Source of the DNA: CAVQCA01 sp963710815
Lineage (GTDB): Bacteria; Pseudomonadota; Gammaproteobacteria; UBA9214
DNA: 64,000 bases
Reading direction: 5' to 3'
Assembly (NCBI GenBank): GCA_963710815.1
Contig: CAVQCA010000157.1
Coordinates: 1-64,000, forward strand
Shown here: in pieces, positions 10,434 to 19,074 of the stretch
How positions within the stretch are numbered: position 1 is the stretch's first letter
How the letters are laid out: each line of letters begins with the position of its first letter
Made by a program: the position numbers and the translations under genes
The notes under the pieces: model-generated
The model's input: only the letters and a program-made list of their open reading frames with translations
Told to the model about the DNA's origin: nothing
The model's database searches: none

Positions 10434-11898
10434 ATTGGAAACTGGCGCTGTTGAGGGTGTAGTGCGCCCAGACGCTGATGGCATAGCCCAGCGCAATGGC
10501 CCAGCTCCATTTCAGGTGGGCCATAAAGGTATACACGCCACGGGCCTGTCCCATGACGGCGACCCCGGCGGCAGAACCAATCGACAGCAACGAGCCGCCG
10601 ACCCCTGCGGTCAGGGTGACCAGCAGCCAGTGACCCTGCGACATATCCGGATGCATGGACAGCACGGCGAACATGACCGGGATATTGTCGATCACTGCCG
10701 AAAAGAGGCCGACCAGGATATTGGCGGCATCCGGCCCCATGCCTTCGTACATCAGCCGGGAGCCGACTTCCAGGTATCCCAGCGCGCCCAGGCCACCGAC
10801 ACACAGGATGATCCCGTAAAAGAACATCAGCGTATCCCACTCGGCGCGCTCCAGGGAGCGGAACACGTTGAAGGCCCGCGGCGACTGGTCCTGCCGTACG
10901 TTGCTGGTTTCGTCCTTGACGGTCAAGGCGCCGATATCGCTGTTGTCAGCCAGTTTTATGGCGGCATGATCGCGGCGCTGCAGGTAATAGCTGTACAGCT
11001 TGAGGAAACCGAGACCGGTCATCATCCCCAGCACCGGTGGCAGGTGCAGGAAGTTGTGCGCCGAAACCGCCATGATGATGGTGACGACAAACAGGCCCGC
11101 CACGGTGAAGGCGCCATGTTTCATCTTTGCCTGATAGGTGACCGGATCCGGCTGAAGCTTCGGCACCGCCAGGCTCATCAGGGCTGCGGGAACCACCCAG
11201 TTGATGACCGAGGGAATGAAGAGGTCGAAGAATTCATGGAACTGCACGATGCCCTTCTGCCAGACCATCAGGGTGGTGATGTCGCCGAACGGGCTGAAAG
11301 CTCCGCCGGCATTGGCCGCAACAACCACGTTAATGCAGGCGACCGTGACGAATTTATGATTGCTGCCGCCGACGGCCATGATCACGGAGGCCATCAGCAG
11401 GGCGGTGGTCAGGTTGTCGGCCACCGGCGAAATGAAGAAGGCCATCGTGCCCGTCACCCAGTAGACGGCGCGCAGGGAAAAGCCGCGTGACACCAGCCAG
11501 ACACGCAGCGCATCGAAGACGCCGCGTTCTTCCAGGGTGTTGATATAGGTCATCGCCGCCAGCAGGAACAGGAACAGCTGGGCAAATTCCAGCAGATTGT
11601 GCTGCACCAGGGCCTCGGCGGAATGTGTGTCACCGTGATCAGCGTAGAGCAGGGCAACGATCAGCCAGATAAAGCCGGCGACGACAATGACCGGTTTGGA
11701 TTTGCGCAGGTGTATGGCTTCTTCGAGGATAACCAGAGCATAGGCACCGATGAACAGTGCGATCGCCAGGAAACCGGCCCAGTGCCCGGTGAAATCGATG
11801 ATCTCCCCGGCCGTGGCGGCGCTGGCCATGGCGGGTAGTGCCAGCGTGGCAAATAAAATGAACAGCGATGCGAGTACGGGTCGATGGTTAGACAACAT
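10432..11898 (-). CDS. nhaD: NhaD-type Na+/H+ antiporter
   Basis: 488-residue inner-membrane antiporter. After an N-terminal hydrophobic segment ending near ASA it has about 12 further membrane helices. Characteristic NhaD segments include ISPVADNLTTALLMASVIMA and NAGGAFSPFGDITTLMVWQ, plus the repeat half FSAVIDNIPVMFAVLSMHPD with the conserved Asp-Asn. Length is typical. The start has AAGGA six bases upstream. It exports Na+ (or Li+) in exchange for protons, which fits a marine or halotolerant host. Its stop codon is overlapped by the right end of the RAYT element. Confidence 0.93.
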   Translation of the reverse strand: MLSNHRPVLASLFILFATLALPAMASAATAGEIIDFTGHWAGFLAIALFIGAYALVILEEAIHLRKSKPVIVVAGFIWLIVALLYADHGDTHSAEALVQHNLLEFAQLFLFLLAAMTYINTLEERGVFDALRVWLVSRGFSLRAVYWVTGTMAFFISPVADNLTTALLMASVIMAVGGSNHKFVTVACINVVVAANAGGAFSPFGDITTLMVWQKGIVQFHEFFDLFIPSVINWVVPAALMSLAVPKLQPDPVTYQAKMKHGAFTVAGLFVVTIIMAVSAHNFLHLPPVLGMMTGLGFLKLYSYYLQRRDHAAIKLADNSDIGALTVKDETSNVRQDQSPRAFNVFRSLERAEWDTLMFFYGIILCVGGLGALGYLEVGSRLMYEGMGPDAANILVGLFSAVIDNIPVMFAVLSMHPDMSQGHWLLVTLTAGVGGSLLSIGSAAGVAVMGQARGVYTFMAHLKWSWAIALGYAISVWAHYTLNSASFQ

Positions 11899-12236
11899 GT
11901 TGATCCTTGAAAGAGGTCGGATACATTTATTTCGGATTCCCGCCTGCCGGGTTCCGCCGCCGCCGCAAAGGCGGCCCGGGGATCGGTTGCGGACAGCCTG
12001 GAGATCAGTTCAGACTCGCCGGCCGCTTCCTCGGCGTGAACCGGCATGACACATGCCCTCATCAGGAAAAGCAGCAGGCCGATCACTGTCAGCATATGCC
12101 GGCCCGGTAACAGCCTGTAGATGCCTGCCTTCAGGCTCGACCGACACTGTGCCGTTGCGGTGTTCGCGTTTCTGACCCCCCTGATAGGGGACAGACCACG
12201 ATTTCGCGGTCATTTCGTGATTAGTCACCTGTTTCG
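11899..12236. other. Intergenic region with two repeat relics
   Basis: Holds a half family A terminus (GGTCGGATACATTTAT, from about 11915) and a family B terminus (12184-12204). A 144-aa minus-strand ORF from 12095 begins like a signal peptide (MLTVIGLLLFLMRACVMPVHA), but its rest runs antisense into the nhaD start and looks spurious. Confidence 0.4.
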
Positions 12237-13799
12237 TCAGGGCAGCATCATGCCGCGGATGGTGAAGTAGATGATGGCAGCCAGCAGGCCGGATACCGGC
12301 ACAGTGATCACCCATGCGGCGGCGATCTTGAACAAGGCGGAACGCTTCACCAGTTCGTAGCGATAGATCTTCTTCAGTGACTTGCGTTCCTTTTTGCTCA
12401 GTTCGGTGCTGGCCTTGTGGAGCTTGAGCTGTTCCAGCATCGAACCCTTCTCGATCAGCGATGCTTTCTCGAAGCGCGCCAGGAATGCTTCCACTTCGGC
12501 GCGGTCCGCGCCCTGGTGGTGATGTTCTATTTCCGCCACCATGCCGGCATAGGACGTCTTGATGTATTCACGCAGGAAGCCGACGCCGAATACGGCGCCG
12601 ACCGCAATATGGGTTGAGCTGACCGGCAAGCCCAGGTGTGTGGCGACGATAACCGTCACTGCCGCGCTCAGGGCGATGCAGAAGGCGCGCATCTGGTTGA
12701 GCTCGGTGATCTCGCTGCCCACCGTACGAATCAGTTTCGGGCCGTACAATGCGAGGCCGATCGAAATGCCCAGGGCGCCGACCAGCATGACCCAGAGTGG
12801 TATCCGCGCGTTGTGTCCGATGACGCCCGTGGTTATGGCGTCATTGATGGCCGCCAGTGGCCCGACTGCATTGGCGACGTCGTTGGCGCCGTGTGCGAAA
12901 CTGAGCAGTGCCGCTGCACAGATCAACGGCAGGGTGAACAGGCGATTGACGGCCTGCTTGGAGTTTTCCATGCGGCTGGCGATTCTGTTAACCAGCCAGC
13001 GTGACAGGAAAAACACCAGACCGGCGACTATTAGTCCGGTACCGAGCGCCGTGGCGGCGTCGGTCTTCCAGACATGTTTCAGTCCTTTCATTACCAGGTA
13101 GCTGGCAAAGGCAAATGCCATGACCGAAACCAGTACCGGCACCATGCGTCGGGCAGCCACGATCATGTCGGTCTGGTAAGTGATGGTGCGCTTGATCAGG
13201 TAGAGAAATGCCGCGGCGATAATGCCCCCCAGCAGCGGTGAAATGACCCAGCTGGCCGCAATCTGCGACATTTTCGACCAGTTGGCAATGCCCCAGCCTC
13301 CGGCCGCAATGCCGGCTCCCAGTACGCCGCCGACGATCGAATGGGTAGTCGATACCGGGGCGCCGATGGCGGTCGCGAGATTGAGCCACAGTGCACCGGC
13401 CAGCAAGGCGGCCATCATCAGCCAGACAAAGACATCGGTATCACCGATCAGGTCCGGGGCTATGATGCTGCTCTTGATGGTGTCGACCACGTCGCCGCCC
13501 GCGATCAGTGCGCCGGCCGCCTCACAGACTGCGGCGATCAGGATGGCGCCCGACAGGGTGAGGGCGCGGGAGCCGACCGCGGGTCCGATGTTGTTGGCCA
13601 CATCGTTGGCGCCGATGTTCATGGCCATGTAGCCGCCGATCATGCCAGCGATGACGAGCAGGTAACTCACCTCGCTGTCGCGCGATCCCACGAACATCAT
13701 GGTGGCGACAATGAACAGCAAAGCAATGCCCAGGCGCATGAATTCCATGCGGTTTACCCGGATCGTCTTTTCTATTTTGGCGATCTTTCCCGGTTTCAT
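12237..13799 (-). CDS. pit: PiT-family inorganic phosphate transporter
   Basis: 520-residue low-affinity phosphate permease. Both copies of the PiT signature are clear: GANDVANNIGPAVGS near residue 62 and GANDVANAVGPLAA near residue 310, each within a hydrophobic half. A cytoplasmic stretch at about 420-480 is charged. Coupling ion (H+ or Na+) cannot be told. It complements the high-affinity pstSCAB operon at 47.5-51.6 kb. A family B repeat terminus lies about 20 bases before the start codon, so promoter architecture may have been altered by repeat insertion. Confidence 0.92.
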   Translation of the reverse strand: MKPGKIAKIEKTIRVNRMEFMRLGIALLFIVATMMFVGSRDSEVSYLLVIAGMIGGYMAMNIGANDVANNIGPAVGSRALTLSGAILIAAVCEAAGALIAGGDVVDTIKSSIIAPDLIGDTDVFVWLMMAALLAGALWLNLATAIGAPVSTTHSIVGGVLGAGIAAGGWGIANWSKMSQIAASWVISPLLGGIIAAAFLYLIKRTITYQTDMIVAARRMVPVLVSVMAFAFASYLVMKGLKHVWKTDAATALGTGLIVAGLVFFLSRWLVNRIASRMENSKQAVNRLFTLPLICAAALLSFAHGANDVANAVGPLAAINDAITTGVIGHNARIPLWVMLVGALGISIGLALYGPKLIRTVGSEITELNQMRAFCIALSAAVTVIVATHLGLPVSSTHIAVGAVFGVGFLREYIKTSYAGMVAEIEHHHQGADRAEVEAFLARFEKASLIEKGSMLEQLKLHKASTELSKKERKSLKKIYRYELVKRSALFKIAAAWVITVPVSGLLAAIIYFTIRGMMLP

Positions 13800-13818
13800 G
13801 ACGTGTTTATCATCAGAA

Positions 13819-13842
13819 TAATAGGGGACAGACCACGGTTTC
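13819..13842. repeat. Solo family B terminus
   Basis: ATAGGGGACAGACCACGG in the leader of the pit gene. The rest of 13843-14084 is gene-free, with no other signal recognised. Confidence 0.6.
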
Positions 13843-14084
13843 CGTATATCCCGGGGCGGGCCTCGCGCACCGCAGTAATGTTGTTGCGCCAGTTCACCAC
13901 ATTTTTAGACCCATCTATCAGGTATCTTCGGAATACCGTCGAGAATACCCGGTGTCAGCCAGTTGATAATCCAGTACGGCTTGAGATCGGCAATGGTCAG
14001 ATAATTACCTAACAATAAAACCGGTACTGCCTGAAATTTAATTCCTCCGCCCACTGTTATTACGGGATCCGAATCCGTCAACCG

Positions 14085-14330
14085 TCACAGTTTGGAAAAG
14101 GCCTCGTCAAAGTCCTTTGCAGCGGCATCGGTAAACTCAAAATTGCTACGGATGTACTCCAGAGTGCGCCGTTCGGTATCGGTAACGCCAGGTCCGTCAT
14201 TGGCGGATGCGAACAATTCAGCAACCTCGTCTTTGGACAGTTTGCCTTCCCCTCGCCCGGTCGTGTGCCTTTCTGCCAGATCCAGCAGTTCTTTTTCGTA
14301 CTCAACGCCATCGATGGTTTTATATGCCAT
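14085..14330 (-). CDS. Conserved small hypothetical protein (81 aa)
   Basis: Acidic, soluble, all-helical-looking protein starting MAYKTIDGVEYEKELLDLAE with a central GRGEGKLSKDEVAELF and a TDTERRTLEYIRSNF segment. I recall similar uncharacterised proteins in gammaproteobacteria, but no function. The KLSKDEVAELF stretch superficially resembles an EF-hand-type helix but lacks the acidic loop. Good GAGGAGA ribosome site. Stands alone between repeat elements. Confidence 0.75.
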   Translation of the reverse strand: MAYKTIDGVEYEKELLDLAERHTTGRGEGKLSKDEVAELFASANDGPGVTDTERRTLEYIRSNFEFTDAAAKDFDEAFSKL

Positions 14331-14413
14331 GGTTGGTCTCCTCGGGCTGAATGAACTGAGTCAGCAGTATAACTGAAAAGAACAGAATAATAGGGGACAC
14401 GAATAATAGCGAA

Positions 14414-14684
14414 TAATGGGGACAGACCACGATTCCCTGGTTCTTTTCTGGCTGATGTGTGACGAATCTTCCCATGGCGCAGGTAGTAGTTTGGCCTTTA
14501 GCCCGGACGAGGAAGTTGTAGTCCCTCGACGCGCATGCCTGGCCGTAGCTGGCATCCCATGGCACATCATTCAGCGCGGTAATATCCGGTCGGCTGTTTC
14601 TACTCGGAGGCAGACTACCGTCGCGATCTACAGGATCCGGGAGAACAGGCAGGGGCGAGTGAAAATCGTGGTCTGTCCCCTATT
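14414..14684. mobile_element. Decayed RAYT-derived mini-element (family B)
   Basis: Ends in GGGGACAGACCACGATT (left) and its reverse complement (right, to about 14684). Inside, the plus strand still reads PRRACLAVAGIPWHIIQRGN, the N-terminus of a RAYT, then diverges. The middle and catalytic part of the transposase is gone. An extra truncated terminus precedes it at 14390. Confidence 0.75.
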
Positions 14685-14708
14685 TAAACCCCGGGTATAA
14701 TCGCAACC

Positions 14709-15344
14709 ATGACACTCAGTCCGACACCGGCAATGCTGGAAACCCTGTACTGGATAACGCTGTTCGCGGTAGTTGTCTCGTCAGCTTCAGGCGTGCTCAA
14801 GGCCGGCTTCATGAAATTCGACCTGTTCGGTGTGATCATTATCGCCATTGCGACCGGGCTGGGTGGAGGTTCGCTGCGGGACATGCTGCTCGATCGCGAC
14901 GTGTTCTGGATCCGCGATCAGATGTTTTTTATCGCTTCGCTCGGCAGCGCCATTGTCATTTTCATTACCGCGCGGCTGCTAACAGTGCCGCCAACATTCT
15001 TCCTGGTCGCTGATGCAGCTGGCCTGGCAACCTTCGCGATCGCCGGCACACTGGTGTCGCTGATGGTAGGTGCTTCCCCGCTGGTCGCCAGTTTCATGGG
15101 CGTGATGACAGGTACCATGGGCGGCATCTTCCGTGATGTGTTATGCGGCGAGCCTCCGGTCGTGTTCCACAGTCCGCTGTATGCAACTGTTTCCTGGGGT
15201 GGCTCTCTGATCTTTATTGCGCTGATACACCTCAACATGGATATCACACTGGCGGCGATCATCGCCGGGGTTGGCATATTTATATCGCGCCTGCTGGCGA
15301 TCCGCTACGACATCAGCCTGCCACGGTTTCGCTTCAAACAATAA
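14709..15344 (+). CDS. TRIC/UPF0126-type membrane channel
   Basis: 211 residues, almost entirely hydrophobic with seven predicted helices. It carries the family glycine-rich signatures twice, as ATGLGGGSLRDMLLDR (residues about 52-67) and GVMTGTMGGIFRDVLCGEPP (about 133-152), the duplicated layout expected of bacterial trimeric intracellular cation channels. Likely a cation (K+) channel, though family members in bacteria are poorly studied. The upstream RAYT relic ends 25 bases before the start, so the present promoter may lie inside repeat DNA. Confidence 0.9.
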   Translation: MTLSPTPAMLETLYWITLFAVVVSSASGVLKAGFMKFDLFGVIIIAIATGLGGGSLRDMLLDRDVFWIRDQMFFIASLGSAIVIFITARLLTVPPTFFLVADAAGLATFAIAGTLVSLMVGASPLVASFMGVMTGTMGGIFRDVLCGEPPVVFHSPLYATVSWGGSLIFIALIHLNMDITLAAIIAGVGIFISRLLAIRYDISLPRFRFKQ

Positions 15345-15348
15345 TAGA

Positions 15349-15402
15349 ACAATAGGGGACAGACCACGATTTCCCGTTAGATAAAACGTGGTCTGTCCAT
15401 TG
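15349..15402. repeat. Complete minimal family B palindrome
   Basis: ACAATAGGGGACAGACCACG on the left and CGTGGTCTGTCCATTGTA on the right enclose only about 16 bases (TTTCCCGTTAGATAAAA). It is a 54-bp perfect-armed hairpin, five bases behind the TRIC gene stop, and could double as a terminator. Confidence 0.8.
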
Positions 15403-15425
15403 TATAATTCGATACCTTTAATCCA

Positions 15426-16079
15426 TCAGTCCTTCTTGACTTGCAACTGCGCGCGATGCGTATCGAAATCCTCGGGTGACAGGTACTGCAGGACATCCTT
15501 CCCGTCCGCGTTGAGAACGATGTCCAGGCCAGACTCGGGGTAGAGCAGGTGCTGTTCCTGTGCGCTGACCGGCAGGACCTCGGCGGGCAGGCCGAAGCGT
15601 GCACGGGTGATCTCCTCGTCAAGGTCGAAGGTCGGCATGAAGGTGATCGCCCGGACGGCCGCACGTCGGGCTGTTGGCAGGTCACCTTCGTCCATGAGCA
15701 GCCTGTGTGTGCCAGCTTTGCGACGGGCGCGCATTTGCATGGAAGCCAGGGTGTCCGGCTCGATATCCGCCACCAGGATAAGCTTGCCCTCGATCAGGCC
15801 GGCGGTATAGTGGCTGTAGTACACCTCCAGGGAACCGGTTTCGCCCGGTGCGGCGATAATGGCCAGCTCGTTGTCATCGCCCAGTTGCGCCATCGCCACG
15901 CCCAGCGTCGTTTGCCCGGGCACTATGCCGAATACACGTGTGGTTCCATCTGGCAGCCGTTCGATCTGCCAGGGGTAACCAGTGACGAGCTCACTGTCGT
16001 TTTGTGTGTCGTTACTGCATGCCGTCAGCCCGGTAACGACAAGCAGAACGGTCAACACGATAAATTGGTTTGGATGCAT
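15426..16079 (-). CDS. Predicted lipoprotein of unknown function
   Basis: 217 residues with a lipoprotein signal peptide: hydrophobic residues 6-18 and lipobox LTAC with Cys21. The mature part is acidic with no domain I recognise. Segments such as LRVFGIVPGQTTLGVAMAQL-like (seen as RVFGIVPGQTTLGVAMAQLG) suggest a globular alpha/beta domain. The next residue after Cys is Ser, so outer-membrane sorting is more likely than inner. Flanked on both sides by family B repeats, with no operon partner. Confidence 0.75.
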   Translation of the reverse strand: MHPNQFIVLTVLLVVTGLTACSNDTQNDSELVTGYPWQIERLPDGTTRVFGIVPGQTTLGVAMAQLGDDNELAIIAAPGETGSLEVYYSHYTAGLIEGKLILVADIEPDTLASMQMRARRKAGTHRLLMDEGDLPTARRAAVRAITFMPTFDLDEEITRARFGLPAEVLPVSAQEQHLLYPESGLDIVLNADGKDVLQYLSPEDFDTHRAQLQVKKD

Positions 16080-16094
16080 TGTTCATATAATACG

Positions 16095-16254
16095 ACAATA
16101 GGGGACAGACCACGGTTTCTGAGTCGTTTGTCTGACTGAAGTTCCTGGTTGATGTGCCTCAGGCGGCCAATGGCAGTCTGATTGCCGCATGGACAAGGTG
16201 GTCTCCTGCGCCACGATGTGCGCGTCCGGTTGTGGCGGGCATGCCCTGGTATGG
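16095..16254. mobile_element. Truncated RAYT relic (family B left end only)
   Basis: Begins with CAATAGGGGACAGACCACGG and runs closely parallel to 16633-16790, covering the RAYT leader and first codons. It then breaks at a different repeat (hairpin 16254-16282). No right terminus. Several substitutions destroy the reading frame, so this is an older copy than the one at 16.6 kb. Confidence 0.7.
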
Positions 16255-16282
16255 AATCAAGGGGGTCTGACCCCTTTGATTC
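16254..16282. terminator. Hairpin GAATCAAGGGGG-TCTGA-CCCCTTTGATTC
   Basis: Twelve-base arms with one mismatch, just downstream of the small secreted protein gene on the minus strand. It has no long T tract, so it may be a REP-like hairpin rather than a true terminator. Confidence 0.45.
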
Positions 16283-16285
16283 AGA

Positions 16286-16564
16286 TTATTCGGGTGCCCT
16301 GGTCTCGGGATTTTGTGCCAGTGTTTCCGGCGGCTGTATCACGATAACTCGAGGACGCTGGACATAGGGAGCGCCCAGGTAGGGACTGTAAGCATGGTGG
16401 CGGTAGTACCACCAGTCATCGTGATCGTCATCGAATATCTGGTCGGCCCACCACGAGGGATTCATCAGATCCCAGATATCATCCCGTGCCTGGGCGGTCT
16501 GGGTCGGTACTGCTCCCCAAAAGAACGCCGCGGCAGCCAATATAACCACGGTTCTCTTTAGCAT
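16286..16564 (-). CDS. Small secreted Trp/Tyr/His-rich protein
   Basis: 92 residues with a signal peptide (MLKRTVVILAAAAFFWGAVP, cleavage after TAQA-R). The mature part is short and aromatic: WDLMNPSWWADQIF, DDDHDDWWYYRHHAYSPY, then a Pro-rich end. The Asp/His-rich stretch could bind metal. No known domain. A TTG seven codons upstream is in frame, but the ATG gives a cleaner signal peptide. Confidence 0.65.
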   Translation of the reverse strand: MLKRTVVILAAAAFFWGAVPTQTAQARDDIWDLMNPSWWADQIFDDDHDDWWYYRHHAYSPYLGAPYVQRPRVIVIQPPETLAQNPETRAPE

Positions 16565-16631
16565 CTTGATATCTCGCGAAGGCAAGTAATGGACGTGAGT
16601 ATATTATCAAATTCTTATATAAAAATCCACA

Positions 16632-17010
16632 AACAATAGGGGACAGACCACGGTTTCTGAGTCATTTATCTGACTGAACTTCCTGTTGATATGCGTCAGG
16701 CTACCGGCTGCAGTCTGAGTACCACATGGACAAGGAGGTCTCGTATGCCGCGACGTGCACGTCTGGCCGTGGCGGGCATCCCCTGGCATATCATCCAGCG
16801 AGGCAATAATCGGACGACCTGTTTCTATTGCGCGGATGATTACCAACGCTATCCAGAGGATCTGGCCGGGCAGGCGACCAACGGCAATTTCGTACTCGGT
16901 GATTCCCGGTTCGGCGCAGAAGTCGAAGCCATGTTGCAGCGTCGCGTGACACCAGGTAAGTCAGGAAGGCCGGTAAAAGGGTAGTGGAAATCGTGGTCTG
17001 TCCCCTGTTT
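16632..17010. mobile_element. Internally deleted RAYT element with intact ends (family B)
   Basis: AACAATAGGGGACAGACCAC at the left and GTGGTCTGTCCCCTGTTT at the right bracket a transposase gene that has lost its middle. The element keeps both ends, so it could be mobilised by a full-length family B RAYT elsewhere in the genome. The right end stops seven bases before the SLT lipoprotein gene stop. Confidence 0.85.
16745..16984 (+). pseudogene. RAYT with in-frame internal deletion (79 aa)
   Basis: Residues 1-43 match the RAYT start (MPRRARLAVAGIPWHIIQRG, then NNRTTCFYCADDYQRY). Residues 44-79 match the RAYT C-terminus (NGNFVLGDSRFG and GKSGRPVKG). About 150 residues, including the HUH pair and catalytic Tyr, are missing, and the fusion stays in frame. 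It keeps the ribosome site AAGGAGG. It cannot be catalytic; a DNA-binding or inhibitory role is possible but unproven. Confidence 0.8.
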
Positions 17011-17017
17011 TACTATT

Positions 17018-17665
17018 TCAAAACGGCCACAGGCTCCAGCCGCTGTTGAGTTCTTCTTCGCACTGCGCCAGCTGGGTGTGGTAACGCTTCGCACGGTTGT
17101 CCACCTGGTGCGCGACTTTGATCAGCCAGGGTTTCTTTTCATAGGTCTTGCGTTTGTAGCCGCCCTGTCCCTCGTGGTAGGCGAGGTACTGGCGGTAGGC
17201 GTCCCACTTCGAGATGCCCAGCATGCGATGACTCATGTTGCCGTACCAGGCGATGAAGTCCACGGCGTCCGCGAAGTCGTCGCGGCCGGCGAAGCGGTTG
17301 CCGGATTTCTCACGGTACCAGTCCCAGGTGGAGTCCTTGGCCTGGGCATAGCCGTAGGCGGATGACACCCGTCCCCAGGGTATGACCCACAGCAGGTAGT
17401 CGCGCGGCGGTTTGGCGTCATCCACGAACTTCGATTCCTGGTAGATGATGGCGAGCTGCACATGAATCGGCACGCCCCAGCGTTCGTAGGCGCGCTTTGC
17501 GTCCTTGTACCAGCCGCTCTTTTCGTCGAAGATCTCGCAGCTGTCATTGAGATTGCGCGGCGGAGTGGTGGAGCAGGACCACAAGGCCGCCACCACTAAC
17601 AATGCGGCGAGCGCAATGCGGTAATAGCTGCGGGTGTGAATGCGAATGCGGGTGCGTTTGCGCAT
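17018..17665 (-). CDS. Lytic transglycosylase (SLT domain) lipoprotein
   Basis: 215 residues. N-terminal basic stretch, hydrophobic segment and lipobox LWSC around residue 31 point to lipid anchoring. The SLT-like domain at about 60-170 has the catalytic Glu in AIIYQESKFVDDA, then SSAYGYAQAKDSTWDWY and a YHEGQGGYKR segment as in short soluble transglycosylases. It would cleave peptidoglycan glycan strands at the outer membrane. No operon partner. The right end of a RAYT mini-element lies a few bases after its stop. Confidence 0.85.
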   Translation of the reverse strand: MRKRTRIRIHTRSYYRIALAALLVVAALWSCSTTPPRNLNDSCEIFDEKSGWYKDAKRAYERWGVPIHVQLAIIYQESKFVDDAKPPRDYLLWVIPWGRVSSAYGYAQAKDSTWDWYREKSGNRFAGRDDFADAVDFIAWYGNMSHRMLGISKWDAYRQYLAYHEGQGGYKRKTYEKKPWLIKVAHQVDNRAKRYHTQLAQCEEELNSGWSLWPF

Positions 17666-17767
17666 GCAGGTGAGAGTACATCAAAAGATAAACAGCAATA
17701 ACAGCGAATCAACGGGGTGGACTCGATTGATTCGTCAACAGGGTCTCTGATCCATTGTGTCTGACCC

Positions 17768-17911
17768 GAATGGCACTTGCTTGACGGAAATCGTCTTTTA
17801 TATAAAGCATAAATTGCCACGGAAGCACACGGAATAAACACAAATACTGTCCGTGTCTTCCGTGTGGTTCCGTGGCCATATATTTGCATCTGGGCTCAAG
17901 TAAGCGCCATC
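17768..17911. repeat. Palindromic MITE, family D, copy 1
   Basis: Ends GAATGGCACTTGCTTGAC and CTCAAGTAAGCGCCATCG are imperfect inverted repeats. The centre is a second inverted repeat (TGCCACGGAAGCACACGGAA and TTCCGTGTGGTTCCGTGGCC). About 144 bp and no ORF. Other copies at 22843-23004 and 24851-25003. Confidence 0.85.
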
Positions 17912-17977
17912 GGAATCAGATCTCATTATTTTTTTCGCTACACTTGCGACAGGCACAGTCGCGCGGAGGCAGGATCA

Positions 17978-19021
17978 ATGCAGTATCGAAAACTCGGCAA
18001 CACCGAAGTCAAGGTCAGCGTCATCTGCCTGGGAACCATGACCTGGGGGGAGCAGAACACCCGGGCCGAGGCTTTCGGGCAGATGGACTACGCGATCGCG
18101 CAGGGCGTGAATTTCTTCGACGCCGCGGAGCTGTACCCGATCCCGCCGCGTTCGGACACCTACGGACAGACCGAGGCGATCATTGGCGAGTGGCTGAAGA
18201 AAACCGGCAACCGCGAACGTATCGTGCTGGCCAGCAAGATCGCAGGTCCCGGGGAGGGCTGGATCGACCATATCCGCAAGGGCCGGACGCGTTTCAACCG
18301 GGCAAACCTGCAGGCGGCGCTGGAGGGCAGCCTGCGGCGTCTGCAGGTCGACTGCATCGACCTGTATCAGCTGCACTGGCCGGAACGCAACACGAATTTC
18401 TTCGGCAAGCTGGGCTTCGAACCCGGAGACGAGGACGACCTGACCCCTGTTGCCGAGACGCTGGCGGTGCTGCAGGATTTCGTGCAGGCCGGCAAGATCC
18501 GCCATGTCGGCCTGTCCAACGAGACCCCGTGGGGCATCATGCGCTTCCTGCAGGTTGCCGAACAGCTGGACCTGCCGCGCGTGGTGACGGTGCAGAACCC
18601 CTACAGCCTGCTGAACCGTTCCTATGAAGTCGGCGCCGCCGAGGTGTCATGGCGCGAACACTGCGGTCTGCTGGCCTATTCCCCGCTCGGTTTCGGCGTG
18701 CTCTCCGGCAAGTACCTGAACGGCGAGCGTCCGCCGGGGGCGCGGCTGACCCTGTTCCCGGACTACACGCGCTACAGCAGTGCGGCCGCTGAAAAGGCCA
18801 CCGCGGCGTATGCCGAACTGGCGCGCGCCCACGGCCTGGACTGTGCGCAGATGGCGATCGCCTTTGCCAGCAGCCGGCCGTTTCTGACCAGTACCATCAT
18901 CGGTGCCACGACCATGGAGCAGCTGCGCAGCAACATCGCCAGCATCGACCTGGAATTGTCCACAGAGGTGCTGGAGGGGATACAGGCGATCCACGAGGCG
19001 CATCCCAATCCCAGTCCTTGA
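17978..19021 (+). CDS. tas: NADP(H)-dependent aldo-keto reductase, Tas-like
   Basis: 347 residues, matching E. coli Tas along its length as I recall it: start MQYRKLGNTEVKVSVICLGT, catalytic Asp/Tyr in FFDAAELYPIPP, then YQLHWPERNTNFFGKLG and the NADP-binding VQNPYSLLNRSYEVG and STIIGATTMEQLRSNI. Cytoplasmic reductase of carbonyl compounds; physiological substrate unknown. The ATG at 17978 follows GGAGG; the ORF extends upstream but into MITE sequence. Transcribed alone. Confidence 0.9.
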   Translation: MQYRKLGNTEVKVSVICLGTMTWGEQNTRAEAFGQMDYAIAQGVNFFDAAELYPIPPRSDTYGQTEAIIGEWLKKTGNRERIVLASKIAGPGEGWIDHIRKGRTRFNRANLQAALEGSLRRLQVDCIDLYQLHWPERNTNFFGKLGFEPGDEDDLTPVAETLAVLQDFVQAGKIRHVGLSNETPWGIMRFLQVAEQLDLPRVVTVQNPYSLLNRSYEVGAAEVSWREHCGLLAYSPLGFGVLSGKYLNGERPPGARLTLFPDYTRYSSAAAEKATAAYAELARAHGLDCAQMAIAFASSRPFLTSTIIGATTMEQLRSNIASIDLELSTEVLEGIQAIHEAHPNPSP

Positions 19022-19023
19022 CG

Positions 19024-19066
19024 TGGTCGGATACACATTGCCCGGGTAATGTATCCGGCCCCGTTA
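19024..19066. repeat. Paired family A termini forming a hairpin
   Basis: GGTCGGATACACATT and AATGTATCCGGCCCC face each other across seven bases, immediately after the tas stop codon. Probably a relic mini-element acting as a terminator-like hairpin. Confidence 0.7.
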
Positions 19067-19074
19067 TGTGCTGA

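Noticed and set aside
11661..12095. 144-aa minus-strand ORF with signal-peptide-like start
   Set aside because: Runs antisense-frame into nhaD and through repeat DNA; no conserved body.
14390..17010. CRISPR-like repetition of GGGGACAGACCACG
   Set aside because: Copies are irregularly spaced, occur in both orientations and bracket RAYT relics; not an array.
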